64,000 bases of DNA from Catonia carolina (Eukaryota; Arthropoda; Insecta; Hemiptera; Achilidae). How positions within the stretch are numbered: position 1 is the stretch's first letter; every line of letters begins with the position of its first letter. This document shows positions 21,935-33,281 of the stretch, in pieces. Location of the stretch: positions 371,001,720 to 371,065,719 of the forward strand of contig JAQMRL010000001.1 in NCBI GenBank assembly GCA_035578175.1. The letters are read 5' to 3'. A program made the translations under genes and the position numbers. The notes under the pieces are model-generated. The model was not told the DNA's origin. It searched no databases and saw only the letters and a program-made list of their open reading frames with translations.

Positions 21935-22067
21935 TTGTTTTACTAATGTTAGGTTTATTATGTACTGAAATGCAGTACAAAGTTCGCCTTCAATAAAGGG
22001 GTGACGCAGAGCCGCATAACAAGTGCTAAATGCAGTACATTTCTTGTTAGATAACGGAAAAGATCCC

Positions 22068-23370
22068 AATTTTTGATAGTTGACTTTTAACGGAGATATT
22101 CGCAGTTTTTTTTTGTTTACCCCTCCCTCTGAACTTCCCCATCCCTTTGTGATATTGAAAAAAATTATAGCCTATTTTCATTTCGATAATGTCCAGAACC
22201 TAAATACCGAAATTCATTGAATTTGGTTCAGCGGTTCTTGCGTGATGCCGTAATATAGAAACATACAAACAGATAAACGGACAGACAAAAATTCAGCTGA
22301 ACTTATTTTCGGTGATTACTTAGTAGATTTGGCGAAGAAACAAAATTTGGGGCATTTGAAAAATTGTACAGGCAAAACACAACGTTATTTATATATATTC
22401 AGCCGTTCTTAGTTTGCTCCTACTGTCAACAAACAAAAGCCACCTACTACAGGGTGCACGATAGAGTCTGCGACTTTACGGATGTCGTATTCCTATTAAG
22501 TTAACCATTTTTTAAATTATAAAGTACTTAAAGTACTAATAACATCAATCATGATATGATGTAGGCCTAACAATTTCATTTAGAAAAATACTTTTGAAAG
22601 TATTTTGCTGTTACTTTTTAATCAGCGTGTACACATTTTGATATAATGCGCATGCTCAGTGACGTCATTATTTGTTTACATTAGAAGCAAACTAAGAGAG
22701 GCTGGACTTTAGATTTCTTCAATGAGAAAACGTCCGTACTTGAGAAGACAGTTTCCATCATCCCGTTTTTAATTCAGTTTTAAAATTTTTTTGGAGGAAC
22801 ATTTAAAATTAATTACGTGAATATGCTGAGTCTGGACAGTATACGCTGAACACTTTTTTATTATAAAATGAAAATTTTCATTTTCATTTACACTAATATT
22901 TTGTATTCTTTGATTCTTTTAACTCATTATGTTTGTTTTTTAATTTTTCCTGGAGGCGTTTAAATATATTTAATACTACTTAAAATAATTTTGTAACCTG
23001 TCTTTTTACTATAAGTGGCTACCCCTTTTATATTAATTTTTGTATTTTTAAAAAGGTTGAAATCCGTGGACGGTACTATAAGTTAAAAATATAAGAATAA
23101 ATGATTATGTAGTTATATGTATATATAGAAAAATTCACTGTTATGGAAAATTTAGTCTTTTGAATTTCTCGTTAAAATTTTACCTTTAATATCCTTTTTG
23201 TAACTTATTTCAAAATTTAACTTGTAATATGTTAACTTTTTCAATCTGATTGATTAATGATATTTTATTATTACTGGGCTGATAAATTAAACTTAATTGT
23301 ATTTTTTAAATATGTGTTTTATTTGTCACTCATTTCGTCTTGCAACAAAGACAATACTATTTTATTATGT
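22068..23370. other. Intron with a dispersed-repeat phrase, otherwise unrecognised
   Basis: Near 22200-22310 is GGTTCAGCGGTTCTTGCGTG followed by ACATACAAACAGATAAACGG and ACAGACAAAAATT, a kind of phrase common in insect dispersed repeats. The rest, to 23370, is AT-rich with no coding similarity that I can see. Confidence 0.45.
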
Positions 23371-23377
23371 TTTGTGT

Positions 23378-23545
23378 ATTTTTTTGTTTAACGTCCGACT
23401 GTTCTAGAATTACTGCTATTGCAGACGGTTAAGGATGAAATGAATTTTTGTAACGTATGAAAACATGCCGTGCCTAAATGGGATTCGAACCTACGACCGC
23501 ATGAAGCTTGTGTAGCGCCCTATGGCCGACCTCCGCGCGACATGC
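23378..23545 (-). mobile_element. tRNA-derived SINE 1, subtype b
   Basis: Minus-strand copy with GGTTCGAATCCCATTTAGGC, the TTACAAAAATTCATTTCATCC-type body and CTGCAATAGCAGTAATTCTA, and a short poly-A (plus-strand poly-T at 23379-23386). It shares the GCACGGCATG..TTTCATACGTTACAAAAA section with the copy at 1154-1327, which defines subtype b. The head end diverges after about 23510. Confidence 0.75.
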
Positions 23546-24004
23546 GTAGTAAGTGTGCGCGCGCATGTGGGTTCTATCAAACCGTCTTTGAAATTGTATA
23601 CCAATGGTTCAATGTCTTTTTGTTGACCGTTATTTTTGTAGTAATAAGTGACTAGAATGTTTTTTGTGTTAATAGCAAAAAGAAACGGCATTGAATTATT
23701 GAATAGTATTTGAGGACGACATGTTGCGATCCATCTATTATATTTTATATAATTGTGTGTCAATTTGTTGTTTTAAATTGAATGCGAGGACATATAGCTA
23801 ATTAACGTACTTATGCGATTTTGGACTTGTCTCGTTACTTTATCGACATGACTGTATCAAAACATACATTGAACTTTGGGCTTTTTTACATTTCTATTTT
23901 GCAAATCAAAAAATATACTTTAAAAATTTTTCAAACTACTTGTATAGGGTACGATCGGCTTATTTTGCAACGTCTAAAATGAGCATTTTGCAAGTGCGAA
24001 ATGA

Positions 24005-24272
24005 TGGGAAACAAATTTATAGGAAATTAAAAGCATTAAAACAACTTTTATTTAAAAAGCATTTCTCTCTACAGCGCCTAGTTTAGCGTGAAGGAGTGAT
24101 TTTCCGTATTTTTAAGCCAAACTGATATTGATTTTCATTTTGCGTCTTTCACTGATGATTAAAATTAGGTTTTGTTTTTTTGAGGTTAATTTTTTTTAAT
24201 ATATAATGTTTTAGGTTATATTGGTCATTATTTGCATTGGCAAGAGAAAGTAGTGTATGTTTCACACCAGAT
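24005..24272 (+). mobile_element. Helentron-like repeat, copy 3 (3' fragment)
   Basis: Only the second internal unit and the 3' end remain: GCCTAGTTTAGCGTGAAGGA, CTGATATTGATTTTCATTTT, GGCAAGAGAAAGTAGTGTAT, hairpin remnant and TTTCACACCAGAT. 5'-truncated at about 24005. Confidence 0.75.
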
Positions 24273-27200
24273 GTTTTTGGACTGGAGTGGTTTTTTTACG
24301 GTAACATTATTTTAATGTTTTAAAATATTATTAAGTGCGCTTTAATGGACTTAAGTATGTATGCAGTATGTTTGATAGTGTTTCTTTGTTTCATGACCAA
24401 GAGTTTCTTTCACCCTTATTGTAATAATTACTAAGCACTTTCATCTCTTTTCGGTTTATAAAGTAGTGTACTTACACCTCCTTCAAAGAAGAATGATCAT
24501 AGTCATTTATTTTTTAAATTTAAAAAAATGTGGAAATTTCTGTATTAAACAAATGTCTAGCATTAAAAACATGAATAAACTCAACTTCAAAAAAACTGGG
24601 ATAATTTTTTGAATTTTTGAACATTTTACTTTTTGGTACTTACACACTTTTCCATTTACACCTCTCAATTATTAATAAAATTATTATTTAAGTCAGCCTG
24701 TTTAGTACTACAGCGTTCATTTTAATTTTTCCCCCTTGCGATTTCCGCAGATTGCTCTATAGTCCATCTACTGTAAGAGTACTCCGCGCGAGGCAAGAGC
24801 CTATAGGTTGTAAACGATAGTTTTACACTAGTTGGCGCGTATATACCTCTCCACCGGACAATTATCTTGCACTACATTCCATCATAAAAATATCTACATC
24901 CAGCTAAAATAAACATTATCCTTTAAGCGTTTTCAATTATACCGTTCAGATTACTTGTATTTATTGTAGTCTCATAAAGACTCCTTAATTAATAATTTTA
25001 ACCATTACATTTAACAAAACAATTTTTTTTCTACTTTCTTAATGTTTATCGCTTTTTTCAAAAACTCAACACATTCACAATCACGCATGTTAACAAAACG
25101 CAGCTTACAAAACTTTTCAACTTCAGTCTACGAAGAAAATCGAAACCGTAACGTCTAAACTGTAACGTCTAACTCCAGTACGTTACTTGTTTTGATTTTC
25201 ATTTTATATTCTGGTGCTAATTTTGGTTGTTTTATTGATTATTACTTCGATTTTAATTACTACCGTAAGCTGACGCGATCTTGCGGTTACTCGCTGTACT
25301 TTTCTGGCCTAATTCTTGTACGATGCGGCAATTGAAAAAATGTGTTGTTTTCCTTGTAGTCTTTGAAACAAGTCTGGACTGTTAGAATGTACGGTCATAA
25401 TTTCTATTCGTGAAATGGTGTCACCGAATTATTGTTTTATTCTTTTTGTAAAAAAGATTTCTATTAACTCTTTTTTTGTTTATGTTTGGATCTGACTGCT
25501 CTATTTAAAAGCATGATTCAAGTGAAGTCATCTATTTGCTACTGTTTCTTTTTATTAACTGTTTTCCGTAATTCTTTTAAGTCTTTTCCGGGTTTGCAAT
25601 ATATATATATTTTTTAAATGTAAATTTGTTCACGTCACTTCTAAATGGACAGCCAAACCGTACATTTTTTGTGTTGTGGCTCAGTTCGTCAATATTGTAG
25701 GATAATGTCATTCACTCTTTAATTGTTTTATGTCAGTGTTTATTGTGTCATGTAAAGTCAGTGTTTAGTACAATTATCACGTTACTTAACGTTTATGATA
25801 ATTTATAGTGAACTTATAGTTTGCATTAATTTAATAACCTATAAGTTCAATGTGTTTTTATAACGTCGTTTCATCAAGCCGTCGTATCGAATAGTTAATC
25901 AACTTTTGGTTATATTTACTAAATCGTAAAGTGTCATGTAATAATGGACTCATTTATGGTTCGATTACCGGGGAATAAAATTATGTATTATCCCGAAATG
26001 TAATATTAACCATTTTGATGATGAAATGCAAGGGCTGCGACCGATAGTAACTCCTTTTTCATAAGTTTTCTGCCTTTATTTGGATAATGCCTTTTGATGA
26101 ACATTCCTGATTGTCAAATTACTACATGATCATTGGATTACTTTGTTTTCAAGCTTCCACCTTTATTTAATCACCTGGAGGTATTTTTAATATCGTCATA
26201 TGAAATGGTATGTGATTCTTTTAATTATGTTTCTACTGTAATTACCTAATCTCGTCTGGAATGTATCTATCTGCGTGGCGACATGTCCTATCAGTCTAGC
26301 TACCAGTCCGCGAAAGGATAAAAACACCGTTTTCGTCGATTATTTTCCTGACTAAGTGTTTACTTATTTATTTGTCTGTGTCTTGTTTTTTGGGTTTACT
26401 AACGGCAAAGTTCCCCTTGCACATTAAAAAAAAATATAATCAATATAATATTAATAACATTTACTAAATATGTATTATTTATTTATAATTTTGAATTTAA
26501 ATATTTTATAAAAGGTTGATTTCACATGTATTACCAGCTATTACTGGATTTTGTCAAATTTTTTTTCTTTTTTTTGAAACTGGCCAGAATATTTTTGATG
26601 TTTAATTAGTTACTGGAACAACCATGGTTGATATGAAAATTTAAATTGTAAAAATAACGTTAGTTCATTAAAATTAAAAGAAATGGTATATATATCAATA
26701 ATTTTTTACCATTCGAATATTTCTTTTAAAACTTATTTCTTTAAAAAAAAGTCTTACTTTGTTTTCAGAATTTAAACTTGCTTTGCGAAGCAATAAATGT
26801 TATAAATTCATTAGTTTCTATAACTATAATTAATTTTGCTTTTTACAAATACATCTATGCAACAACAACCTGAGTTTTTTTATTTTATTTTTTTGCTTCT
26901 TTTCCTGTTTTTGTTAACGCCCCTACCAACCTATCGATGTAGATAGGGGGGCAGTTACAAAACCGAAACAATTCCAAAAGATAACTGATGAAACTAAAAA
27001 TGTGTGTAACACGGGCAAGTGCAAACAGTTGTATTAAACTAGTCACAGATATTAATTATTTTAATGATATGAAGTAAATAATCTGAAATGATAAACAACG
27101 AATCACTGGAATTGTTTACTCTTCTGTTATAAGTCAAGCGCATTAGTTTTACATTACTGGTGACCAAAAATAAAATAAAACTGAGTCTATAATAAAAACC

Positions 27201-28230
27201 CACTAATCATAAATAATAATGTAATAATAGTAAATAATGTAACGAAAAATAACAATGTAAGAGTAACAAGAGTAAAAGTTTCAGTTGTTAATGGTAAACT
27301 AAATGTTCGATTTGTAAAACATTTTCTAACAAATGAATTGAACTTGTTTTTATTATATTAAGCTTAGAGTGAATAAATTAGTGTTGTATGGAATTTAGTT
27401 TTTGATCATGCTGTGGGTATTTTTAATTATTAATACGCATGCTCACTTGTATTGCTGGTTGCCAACGTCGGAGTACTCTTAGCGTAGACAGACTCTAGAA
27501 AGTATTTTTCCCGCTGTTCGAAATAGGTTGGTGAACCTTTAGCGTGCATGATCAATTCTGTTCAGCTTCCGATTTGCTCGATGTAGCATCCTGACAACGT
27601 GATTGCTAATCGCCCAATTAAAATACAATTTTAATAAAAATCGCGCATGCGTGATCTGGCTCCTTCCCGAAGAAGGACGCGTTCTTCTCAGCTGATGTTT
27701 TGTCTCTCTTAGCGTCTGTCAAACGGTCAACCGGTTATTATTTGTCTTAGTGCATTCCCGGTCTTACAACGTCGTTTCTTTGAGTTTTATGCGTTTAAAG
27801 TCGAAATGTGTTAATTAACGTTATCGTCGTCAATATTCGTAAATCGTTCAATGTAAAACCGCAATTCTTATTGTGCAATTCGCCTTTAAAATTGAGCTAT
27901 TTATTCACGTGTTCAAAGCCTTTATTAAACGCCTTATACGCTATATGTCAACGATATTCCGAGCTTGTCAATCCGTTTTCCAGTCAAATCTGTTGCAATC
28001 CTTCTTGTGCTGTACTAGTTTGAAAGTTAATTGTGCTGTTCGGACTATTTCGCCTGTGCAAGTACTCTTTTGTGAATTAACTTTCGTGTGTTTTGTATTA
28101 AACTGTCATTTGTGTAACCAGTGTGTCACGCCATAACGATACCTTTAACGACTGTTCTTCGGAGGTGGTCTCTTCAAGCGCCCGCTACAAGTACTGCGAA
28201 TACCAAAATTGCAATAATCAAGTAATATTT
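24273..28230. other. Intron interior, no gene recognised
   Basis: Nearly 4 kb of AT-rich intron between visible exons 7 and 8. I saw no protein similarity, terminal repeats or splice-linked exon. The part 27430-28140 is richer in G+C than its surroundings and has short overlapping open frames (for example 27808-28023), but nothing I can name. It could be old transposon sequence. Confidence 0.45.
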
Positions 28231-28235
28231 CCAAG

Positions 28236-28872
28236 GAGACTCCATGGAACATTTTGTATGCTGATGATGTAGCCCTTATATCAAATAGCCTGCAGGGGAT
28301 TCAAGAGAACTTGGAAAATTGGAGAAAGGCACTGGAACAAAATGGGTTCAAAACAAAACTGACGGGGGTTCTGTGTGACCCAAAAGTGCCCATAAAAATA
28401 AAGGGAAGAGTCTTCAGAGCGGCAGTTAGACCAGCACTTGTCTATGGCAGCGAAGCTTGGGCACTTAAGAGAGTGCATGAACAGAAACTCCACACTGCAG
28501 AGATGCGCATGCTGCGATGGGCGGGAGGAGTCACATTGAAGGATAAGGTGCGGAATGAGCATATAAGGGGAACCTTCAAAGTTGCTAATATAGCAGAAAA
28601 GGTGCGAGAGTCCAGGATGAAATGGTATGGTCAAGTGCTCAGGAGAACGGATGATCATGTCGTGAAGAGGTGCCTTTCCATGGCTACAGGGAGGAGAGGA
28701 AGGGGTAGACCCCTTACCACGTGGATGACGAATGTCCAAAGAGACATGAAAATGTTGGGCTTATCCGAGGAAGACGCACAGGAGCGTAACAAATGGAGCT
28801 CTCTGATTGGGAAAGCCGACCCCGCGTAACGGGAAGAGGCGAGGCCAAAGAAGAAGAAGAAGAAGTAAGTTC
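28236..28872 (+). pseudogene. RTE-type LINE 3' fragment with internal deletion and (GAA)n tail
   Basis: The 191-codon frame starts at the reverse-transcriptase motif C (MYADDVALISNS). It then jumps from ALEQNGFKTK straight to LTGVLCDPKVPIKIKGRVF, where the family normally has some 60 residues more. It continues through RPALVYGSEAWALKR, HTAEMRMLRWAGGVT and MKWYGQVLRRTDD. The tail is AAAGAAGAAGAAGAAGAAG instead of pure poly-A. AAGTAA on both sides may be a short target duplication. 5'-truncated but with an open frame, so a fairly recent insertion. Confidence 0.85.
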
Positions 28873-29142
28873 TACAACAATACTTTTTAGACTAAGTACA
28901 GCTCATTTCCTTATTGTTACATTGTGTTTCCCTCATGTGTTTTCCTTAGTCTCATTTTGCATACGCCTAATGGTCGCTCCGAAGAGTCATTGCGCCTTTT
29001 AACGTTCTTAGGGTTAATCTAGCATTTGGGCCATACCTTTTACGTTACATCGCGGTTAATACCTTTTTTAAACGACCATTTAATTTGAGTATCCAACACA
29101 ATCTATTTAAAAAAATTACTAAATTTTTGAAAATTTACATAC

Positions 29143-29257
29143 TCTGGTATGGGTCCAACTACCCAATCAAATTCAATGTAACCACTATCCTTATAAATTC
29201 GTATTACTTGGCTAATCCAATCGTTATATTTCTTGTGCACTTCTTGAACAAGAGGAC
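29143..29257 (-). CDS. MAN2B1: Lysosomal alpha-mannosidase, visible exon 7 (GPLVQEVH block)
   Basis: A short exon coding for about 38 residues: PLVQEVHKKYNDWISQVIRI and then YIEFDWVVGPIP. Both are signature blocks of lysosomal alpha-mannosidases (GPLVQEVH...W.SQ..R.Y, then EfeW.VGPIP). The acceptor ATTACAG precedes 29257 and the donor GTATGT follows 29143. Two bases (GA) are carried across an 11.5-kb intron to the next exon. It is too short to stand out as an open reading frame and was found by reading the minus strand next to the splice signals. Confidence 0.92.
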
Positions 29258-29389
29258 CTGTAATGTATGAAATCAAAAATGTAAAGCCAAATTGGCAAAT
29301 AATAATAGTATTTTTATTTCATTTTAATATACACATTACTTAATATTTTTAAAGCTAAAATAAATTATTTAAAATACTTAATTGTTGTT

Positions 29390-29560
29390 TAGGTTAACAG
29401 CCAAAAGACTGGTTTGAACCTCTAGAGGCATTACTAAGTGAAACGAGGAGTGGGGTAATTTACAATGGCACAGAGTGGAAAAATATGGTTATCAGAATGA
29501 CAGGCTCTCCAGAAAGCATCTACATTCACCCTACAAATGACAACTTCCACTTCTTTCACC
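29390..29560 (-). mobile_element. SINE 3, second copy
   Basis: The minus strand contains CCCCACTCCTCGTTTCACTT, GGTTCAAACCAGTCTTTTGG and AACCTAAACAAC, matching the SINE at 3964-4105. Its upstream part (CATTCTGATAACCATATTTT) extends the family consensus. It is diverged and no target duplication was recognised. Confidence 0.7.
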
Positions 29561-29821
29561 ACAGGGTCTGGCTGTGTAGTGAAATTGATTACTCTCAGAG
29601 GAGATAATTGTGACTAGTGTGTTGTTCATCTCTACCTCTTCTGTTCTTAAATAGTTCAGTCACAATTGGCTGACTATGTGATAAGAAACAGCTATTTTTT
29701 GTAGCCCTGGAACTAGCAGATTGAGTGCAATTAATTTAAAATTCCACCTGCCTGTTATAAACCAACTTAATAATAATAATAATAAAATAAACTTGCACTG
29801 GAAAACAGATTTTTCAAAATA

Positions 29822-29938
29822 AATTTTATTCCTAATTTGTGTACGTTGCAATCTGTTAAATTTAGAACAATATGCCTAAGCAACCCCATGACCCAATGAG
29901 ATGAGGATGATGTGTTCAAAATAAATGTGGTGAAAAGA
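29822..29938 (-). mobile_element. SINE 2, 5'-truncated copy
   Basis: The minus strand ends GATTGCAACGTACACAAATT plus AGGAATAAAATTT, and contains CTCATTGGGTCATGGGGTTG, as in the complete copy at 13732-14048. The tRNA-like head is missing. Confidence 0.75.
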
Positions 29939-30357
29939 TAGGAATTGCTACCATTTATTACTGGGATTAGGGTTTACCATCACGAAAGACTTATGAGGTA
30001 AATTTGGCAGAACTAAGTTTTGATAAAACTTTAAAATGACTCCTTCTGAACTTTATCTAACAGTCTTTTCCTCAAAGTAGTATCAGTCTTTGAAACTTTT
30101 ACAGTTTGATTTCTCCATTTCTAGATTGTACGCAACGGACATCATATACCAAGTAAATAAACGAATGTGTATACATTTTCTAAGGTTTCGTTATATTACC
30201 GGCAATTTTTAAAATTGTTATCTTAAGTTACTTGAGTCACGAGTTTGCCTTTGGTATTAATGACAGGTAAAGGAAGAAAATCATCAGTGCGCAAGCGTAA
30301 CTGCTTTAACTTCAGTACAATCAACACAACGTACACTATACCCAGAGCACCTTACAT

Positions 30358-30640
30358 TATACGAGGTGTGGCTATTAAATAACGAGAAAGACGTTGTAAA
30401 AAATTTTATTTTAATTTTAAACGTAATCACTTATTGTCACTATTAATATACACTCCTTCTCTATCCCTACAACGCTCCATGCGAATTTTCCATTGTTGGA
30501 AACAGTGCAGGCCCTGCGGGATGGTAAAGTGTACATACACATCATTATTTTCTTAACTTGATTGTTCAACCTCTGCTTACCACCAATGTCCATCATACAC
30601 ACATGCCACTAAGTCATCTGTTTTGACACACATGCCACAA
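30358..30640 (-). mobile_element. mariner-like fragment
   Basis: The plus strand starts ACGAGGTGTGGCTATTAAAT, a terminal sequence typical of mariner-like elements. Reading inward on the minus strand, the frame ends with FQQWKIRMERCRDREGVYIN, resembling the C-terminus of mariner transposases. The rest is missing or replaced. It is a 3'-end relic. Confidence 0.5.
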
Positions 30641-30644
30641 AGCT

Positions 30645-31954
30645 CTCGTAGAAAAAACTGTTTTTAATGATTGCGGCCTTGATATGCATTTTAGGGCAAA
30701 AGTGTATCATCAAAGTTGTAGAAAATGTAAAAACCTATAACTTTTATTCCAAACATTTCTTTGTATAACGCTTAGTTAAGCGGTAATTAGTGATTTTTTC
30801 TGTTTTTAATGAAAATCTGTAAAAAATGGATACTTATAAGATTTCGGCTTTAGGTATTGAACGACGAAAGTGTATATAATAAAATAGGAAAGAAAAAGAA
30901 AAAACCAAATTTATAACCAGCTCAAAGACCCCACCGCAATTTATACAGACAGATATCGGGAGAATAGAACGAGTCGCAAAATTCAAATATCTTGGGGAAT
31001 ACATCCTCCCAACAGGTCTTGATAAACCAGGCATCGAAGAAAGACTCAATAAGTTGGAAAGGGCGTACGGAATCACGAGGAACATATACGCCAGGAAATG
31101 TATTTCCAGAAATGCCAAAATCAGACCCTATCAGACCGTTATCCTGCCTGAATGTCTATATGCCAGCGAATGTCTAATTCTCAACCGCAACACAGATAGG
31201 TTGGAAATCTTGGAAAGGAGAATTCTTAGAAGAATACTGGGCCCAAACCGCACGGAGGATGGGTGGAGATTGAAGAGCAACAAAGAAATATATCAATATA
31301 CTGAGACAATATTGGCAACAATGAAGAAAAGAAGACTGCTCTTTTTTGGACACCTGCACAGAATGGATACCAACAGACTCACTAAGAAAATATTTGATTT
31401 CTGCCATAACAGGAAAACAACACAGGCATGGTTCCGAGAAATAGCAAAAGACCTACAAATGAACCACATTACAACACGAGACATCTTAGATAAAAACAAA
31501 TACAGAAGCCAAATACGAAGTATCAAAGAGTTCCAGGGTGGACACAGACCTCCGAGGACTGGAACAGCATGGTCTCAGGAGAGGAAGAAGAGATTCTGCG
31601 AGGGAATGAAGGCAATTTGGGCTGAACGGAGGAAGAACAAAGAGAAATGATTTGAAGTTGTATCGTAATCCCTAGTGGTCCTAACGAAAAAAAATAGGAA
31701 AATGAAAGATCTACATCTTTCATTTTAAGCATTTTTCTATACATAGCCTAGTTTAACGTTAACGAGTGTTTTCCGTATTTTTAAGCTAAACTGAGTTGAT
31801 TTTCATTTTGCGCCATTCACTCTTGATTAAAATAAGGTTATGTTTTTTGAGGTTAGTTTTTTGTTTATTTCTGTTGTTTGATTACTAATGTTAGGTTATA
31901 TCGTTCATTATTTGCATTGGGAAGAGAAAATCGTGTGAGTGTTTCACACCAGAT
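30645..31954 (+). mobile_element. Helentron-like repeat, copy 4, split by a LINE fragment
   Basis: 5'-truncated member. The first internal unit (GATTGCGGCCTTGATATGCA) and part of the second are followed at about 30890 by a LINE fragment. The second unit resumes at 31696 and runs to the 3' hairpin TCGTGTGAGTGTTTCACACC and AGAT at 31954. ATAGGAAA occurs at both edges of the LINE fragment and once in uninterrupted copies, so it is the target duplication. The 3' end is only 66 bp from mannosidase exon 6. Confidence 0.85.
30888..31705 (+). pseudogene. RTE-type LINE (family A) 3' fragment inside Helentron-like copy 4
   Basis: A 5'-truncated insertion with an open frame of about 245 codons from 30900 to 31650. 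It contains VAKFKYLGEYILPTGLD, PYQTVILPECLYASECLI, LERRILRRILGPNRTEDGW, RRLLFFGHLHRMDTNR and a basic C-terminus, ending WAERRKNKEK. These are the thumb and C-terminal parts of an RTE-type reverse transcriptase. A 3' UTR of about 35 bp and a short A run follow. The frame has no stop, but the catalytic domain is absent. Confidence 0.87.
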
Positions 31955-32020
31955 TTTTCTATTTATCTTACATTTTCTAAGGTTACATGAGTAGGCTGCT
32001 CATTTCTCTTTGAGACATAC

Positions 32021-32300
32021 TTGTTGACAAATTAACTGCTATAGTAATAACTGTATGAACATTTTTAATACCTTCTAAAAATTTTGCGCCAGCCATAGGT
32101 TGAACTAATTCTGGATAAATACTCTGAGGGTTGAATATATAAGCTCCAGAATAATAACGTACATGATGTAATCCAAATGTTGAATCTATTGAAGTTGAGG
32201 GCAGATAGTAATAAAAATTTTGTGTTAAGTTCATTTCTGTACCATTCTTTATTACATGCGTTATATCACCATTTTCATTAGCTTTGAATCCAAAGATATT
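32021..32300 (-). CDS. MAN2B1: Lysosomal alpha-mannosidase, visible exon 6 (middle domain)
   Basis: Codes for about 93 residues. NIFGFKANENGDITHVIKNG matches the beta-strand block seen as 'F..nG.i..i.n', and YYSGAYIFNPQS matches the family signature SGAYIFRP. The acceptor TTTGTTACAG precedes 32300. I chose the donor GTATGT after 32021 because it leaves one base and the next exon completes it in frame; an alternative GT at GAAGGTATT would break the phase. Asn-X-Ser/Thr sites (NGT, NLT, NLS) fit a glycosylated lysosomal protein. Two Helentron-like copies flank this exon within 70-90 bp on either side. Confidence 0.93.
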
Positions 32301-32387
32301 CTGTAACAAAAGAGCAAGAAATAGGCTATTAGTTTCAGTGGTATTCACAATATGCTTTGTAGTTTGATGGGAAATGAAGCTATTTTT

Positions 32388-33281
32388 ACTTTCTCTTGCC
32401 TGTATGAATATATAGGAACGAAATTATTGTTTTCATTTAGATCTTTCGAAATCGAGTTTTCAACGGATCTACACGTTTTCAGAACTCCTGAACCCAAAAA
32501 AAAACATGTTTTTAGCGATTGGTGTGTGAAATAAAATATCTCAAGAACGGAACATTGTATTATTTTAAAACTTGAAACTTATGTTAGATACCACTACTGG
32601 ACCCGACTCAAACATTTTCATAAAAATCGGTCAACCGGAAGAAGTAGTTTATTCCTGTAATTTTTCACTTTTTTGCGGTTTTCTCAAAAACGGCTTTTAC
32701 GATTTTTTTAAAAATCGCCTCATTTTCTAATTATTTTATGCTCAACAAGATTTACTTTTTTTTTAAGATTGCGGCTTTAATATGCTTTTCAGCGCAAAAA
32801 TGTATCTAATCAAAGTTGTAGATAATTTAAAATCCTACAACTTTTACCGCAAAAACATTTTTGTATGACGCTTGGTTTAGCAATTTTCTGTTTTTTTTTC
32901 AAGAAAATGTGTAAAAAATCGATTTTTTTAGAGATTTGAGTCTTCTATGCATTCTACGACAAAAGTACTAGGCCTACATTTAATCAGATAGATTATGTGC
33001 ATAGATAGATTATAGATATAGCAAATTAAAAGTTCTACAATTTTTATTTAATTTTTTTTCTCTAAGGAGCCTAGTTTAGCGCCAAATAATGATTTTCTGC
33101 TTTATAAAGCCAAACTAAGGTTTGTTTTTCATTTTGCATCATTCACTCGTGATTAAAATTAAGTTACTGTCATTGAGGTTTGTTTTTTTGTTTATTAGTA
33201 ATGTTGTATTACTAATGTTAGGTTATAGTGTTGATTGTTTGCATTGGCAAGAGAAAGTCGTCTGAGTGTTTCACACCAGAT
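32388..33281 (+). mobile_element. Helentron-like repeat, copy 5
   Basis: Both ends are preserved: ACTTTCTCTTGCCTGTATGA at the left, GGCAAGAGAAAGTCGTCTGA plus TTTCACACCAGAT at the right. The (GT)n tract is nearly lost (GTGTGTGAAATAAAAT). Both internal units are present. It lies 87 bp upstream of the acceptor of mannosidase exon 6, on the opposite strand. Confidence 0.88.

Larger units (their letters stand above)
18046..22067 (+). mobile_element. Merlin (ISXO2/IS1016-like) DNA transposon with two insertions
   Basis: About 100 bp at 18046-18153 recur inverted at 21955-22067. Both contain ACAAGAAATGTACTGCATTT, TTATGCGG and CCCCTTTATTGAAGGCGAA. Between them lies an ISXO2-type transposase. Two later insertions enlarge the element: a TG..CA element at 18535-20402 and a Helentron-like copy at 20931-21934. 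Without them it would be about 1.15 kb, a normal Merlin size. The outermost bases read GG..CTTTTCC on both sides. No 8-9 bp target duplication was recognised. Confidence 0.85.

Noticed and set aside
28281..28739. 152-codon minus-strand ORF
   Set aside because: Shadow of the LINE fragment on the plus strand (YADD to C-terminus); no independent similarity.
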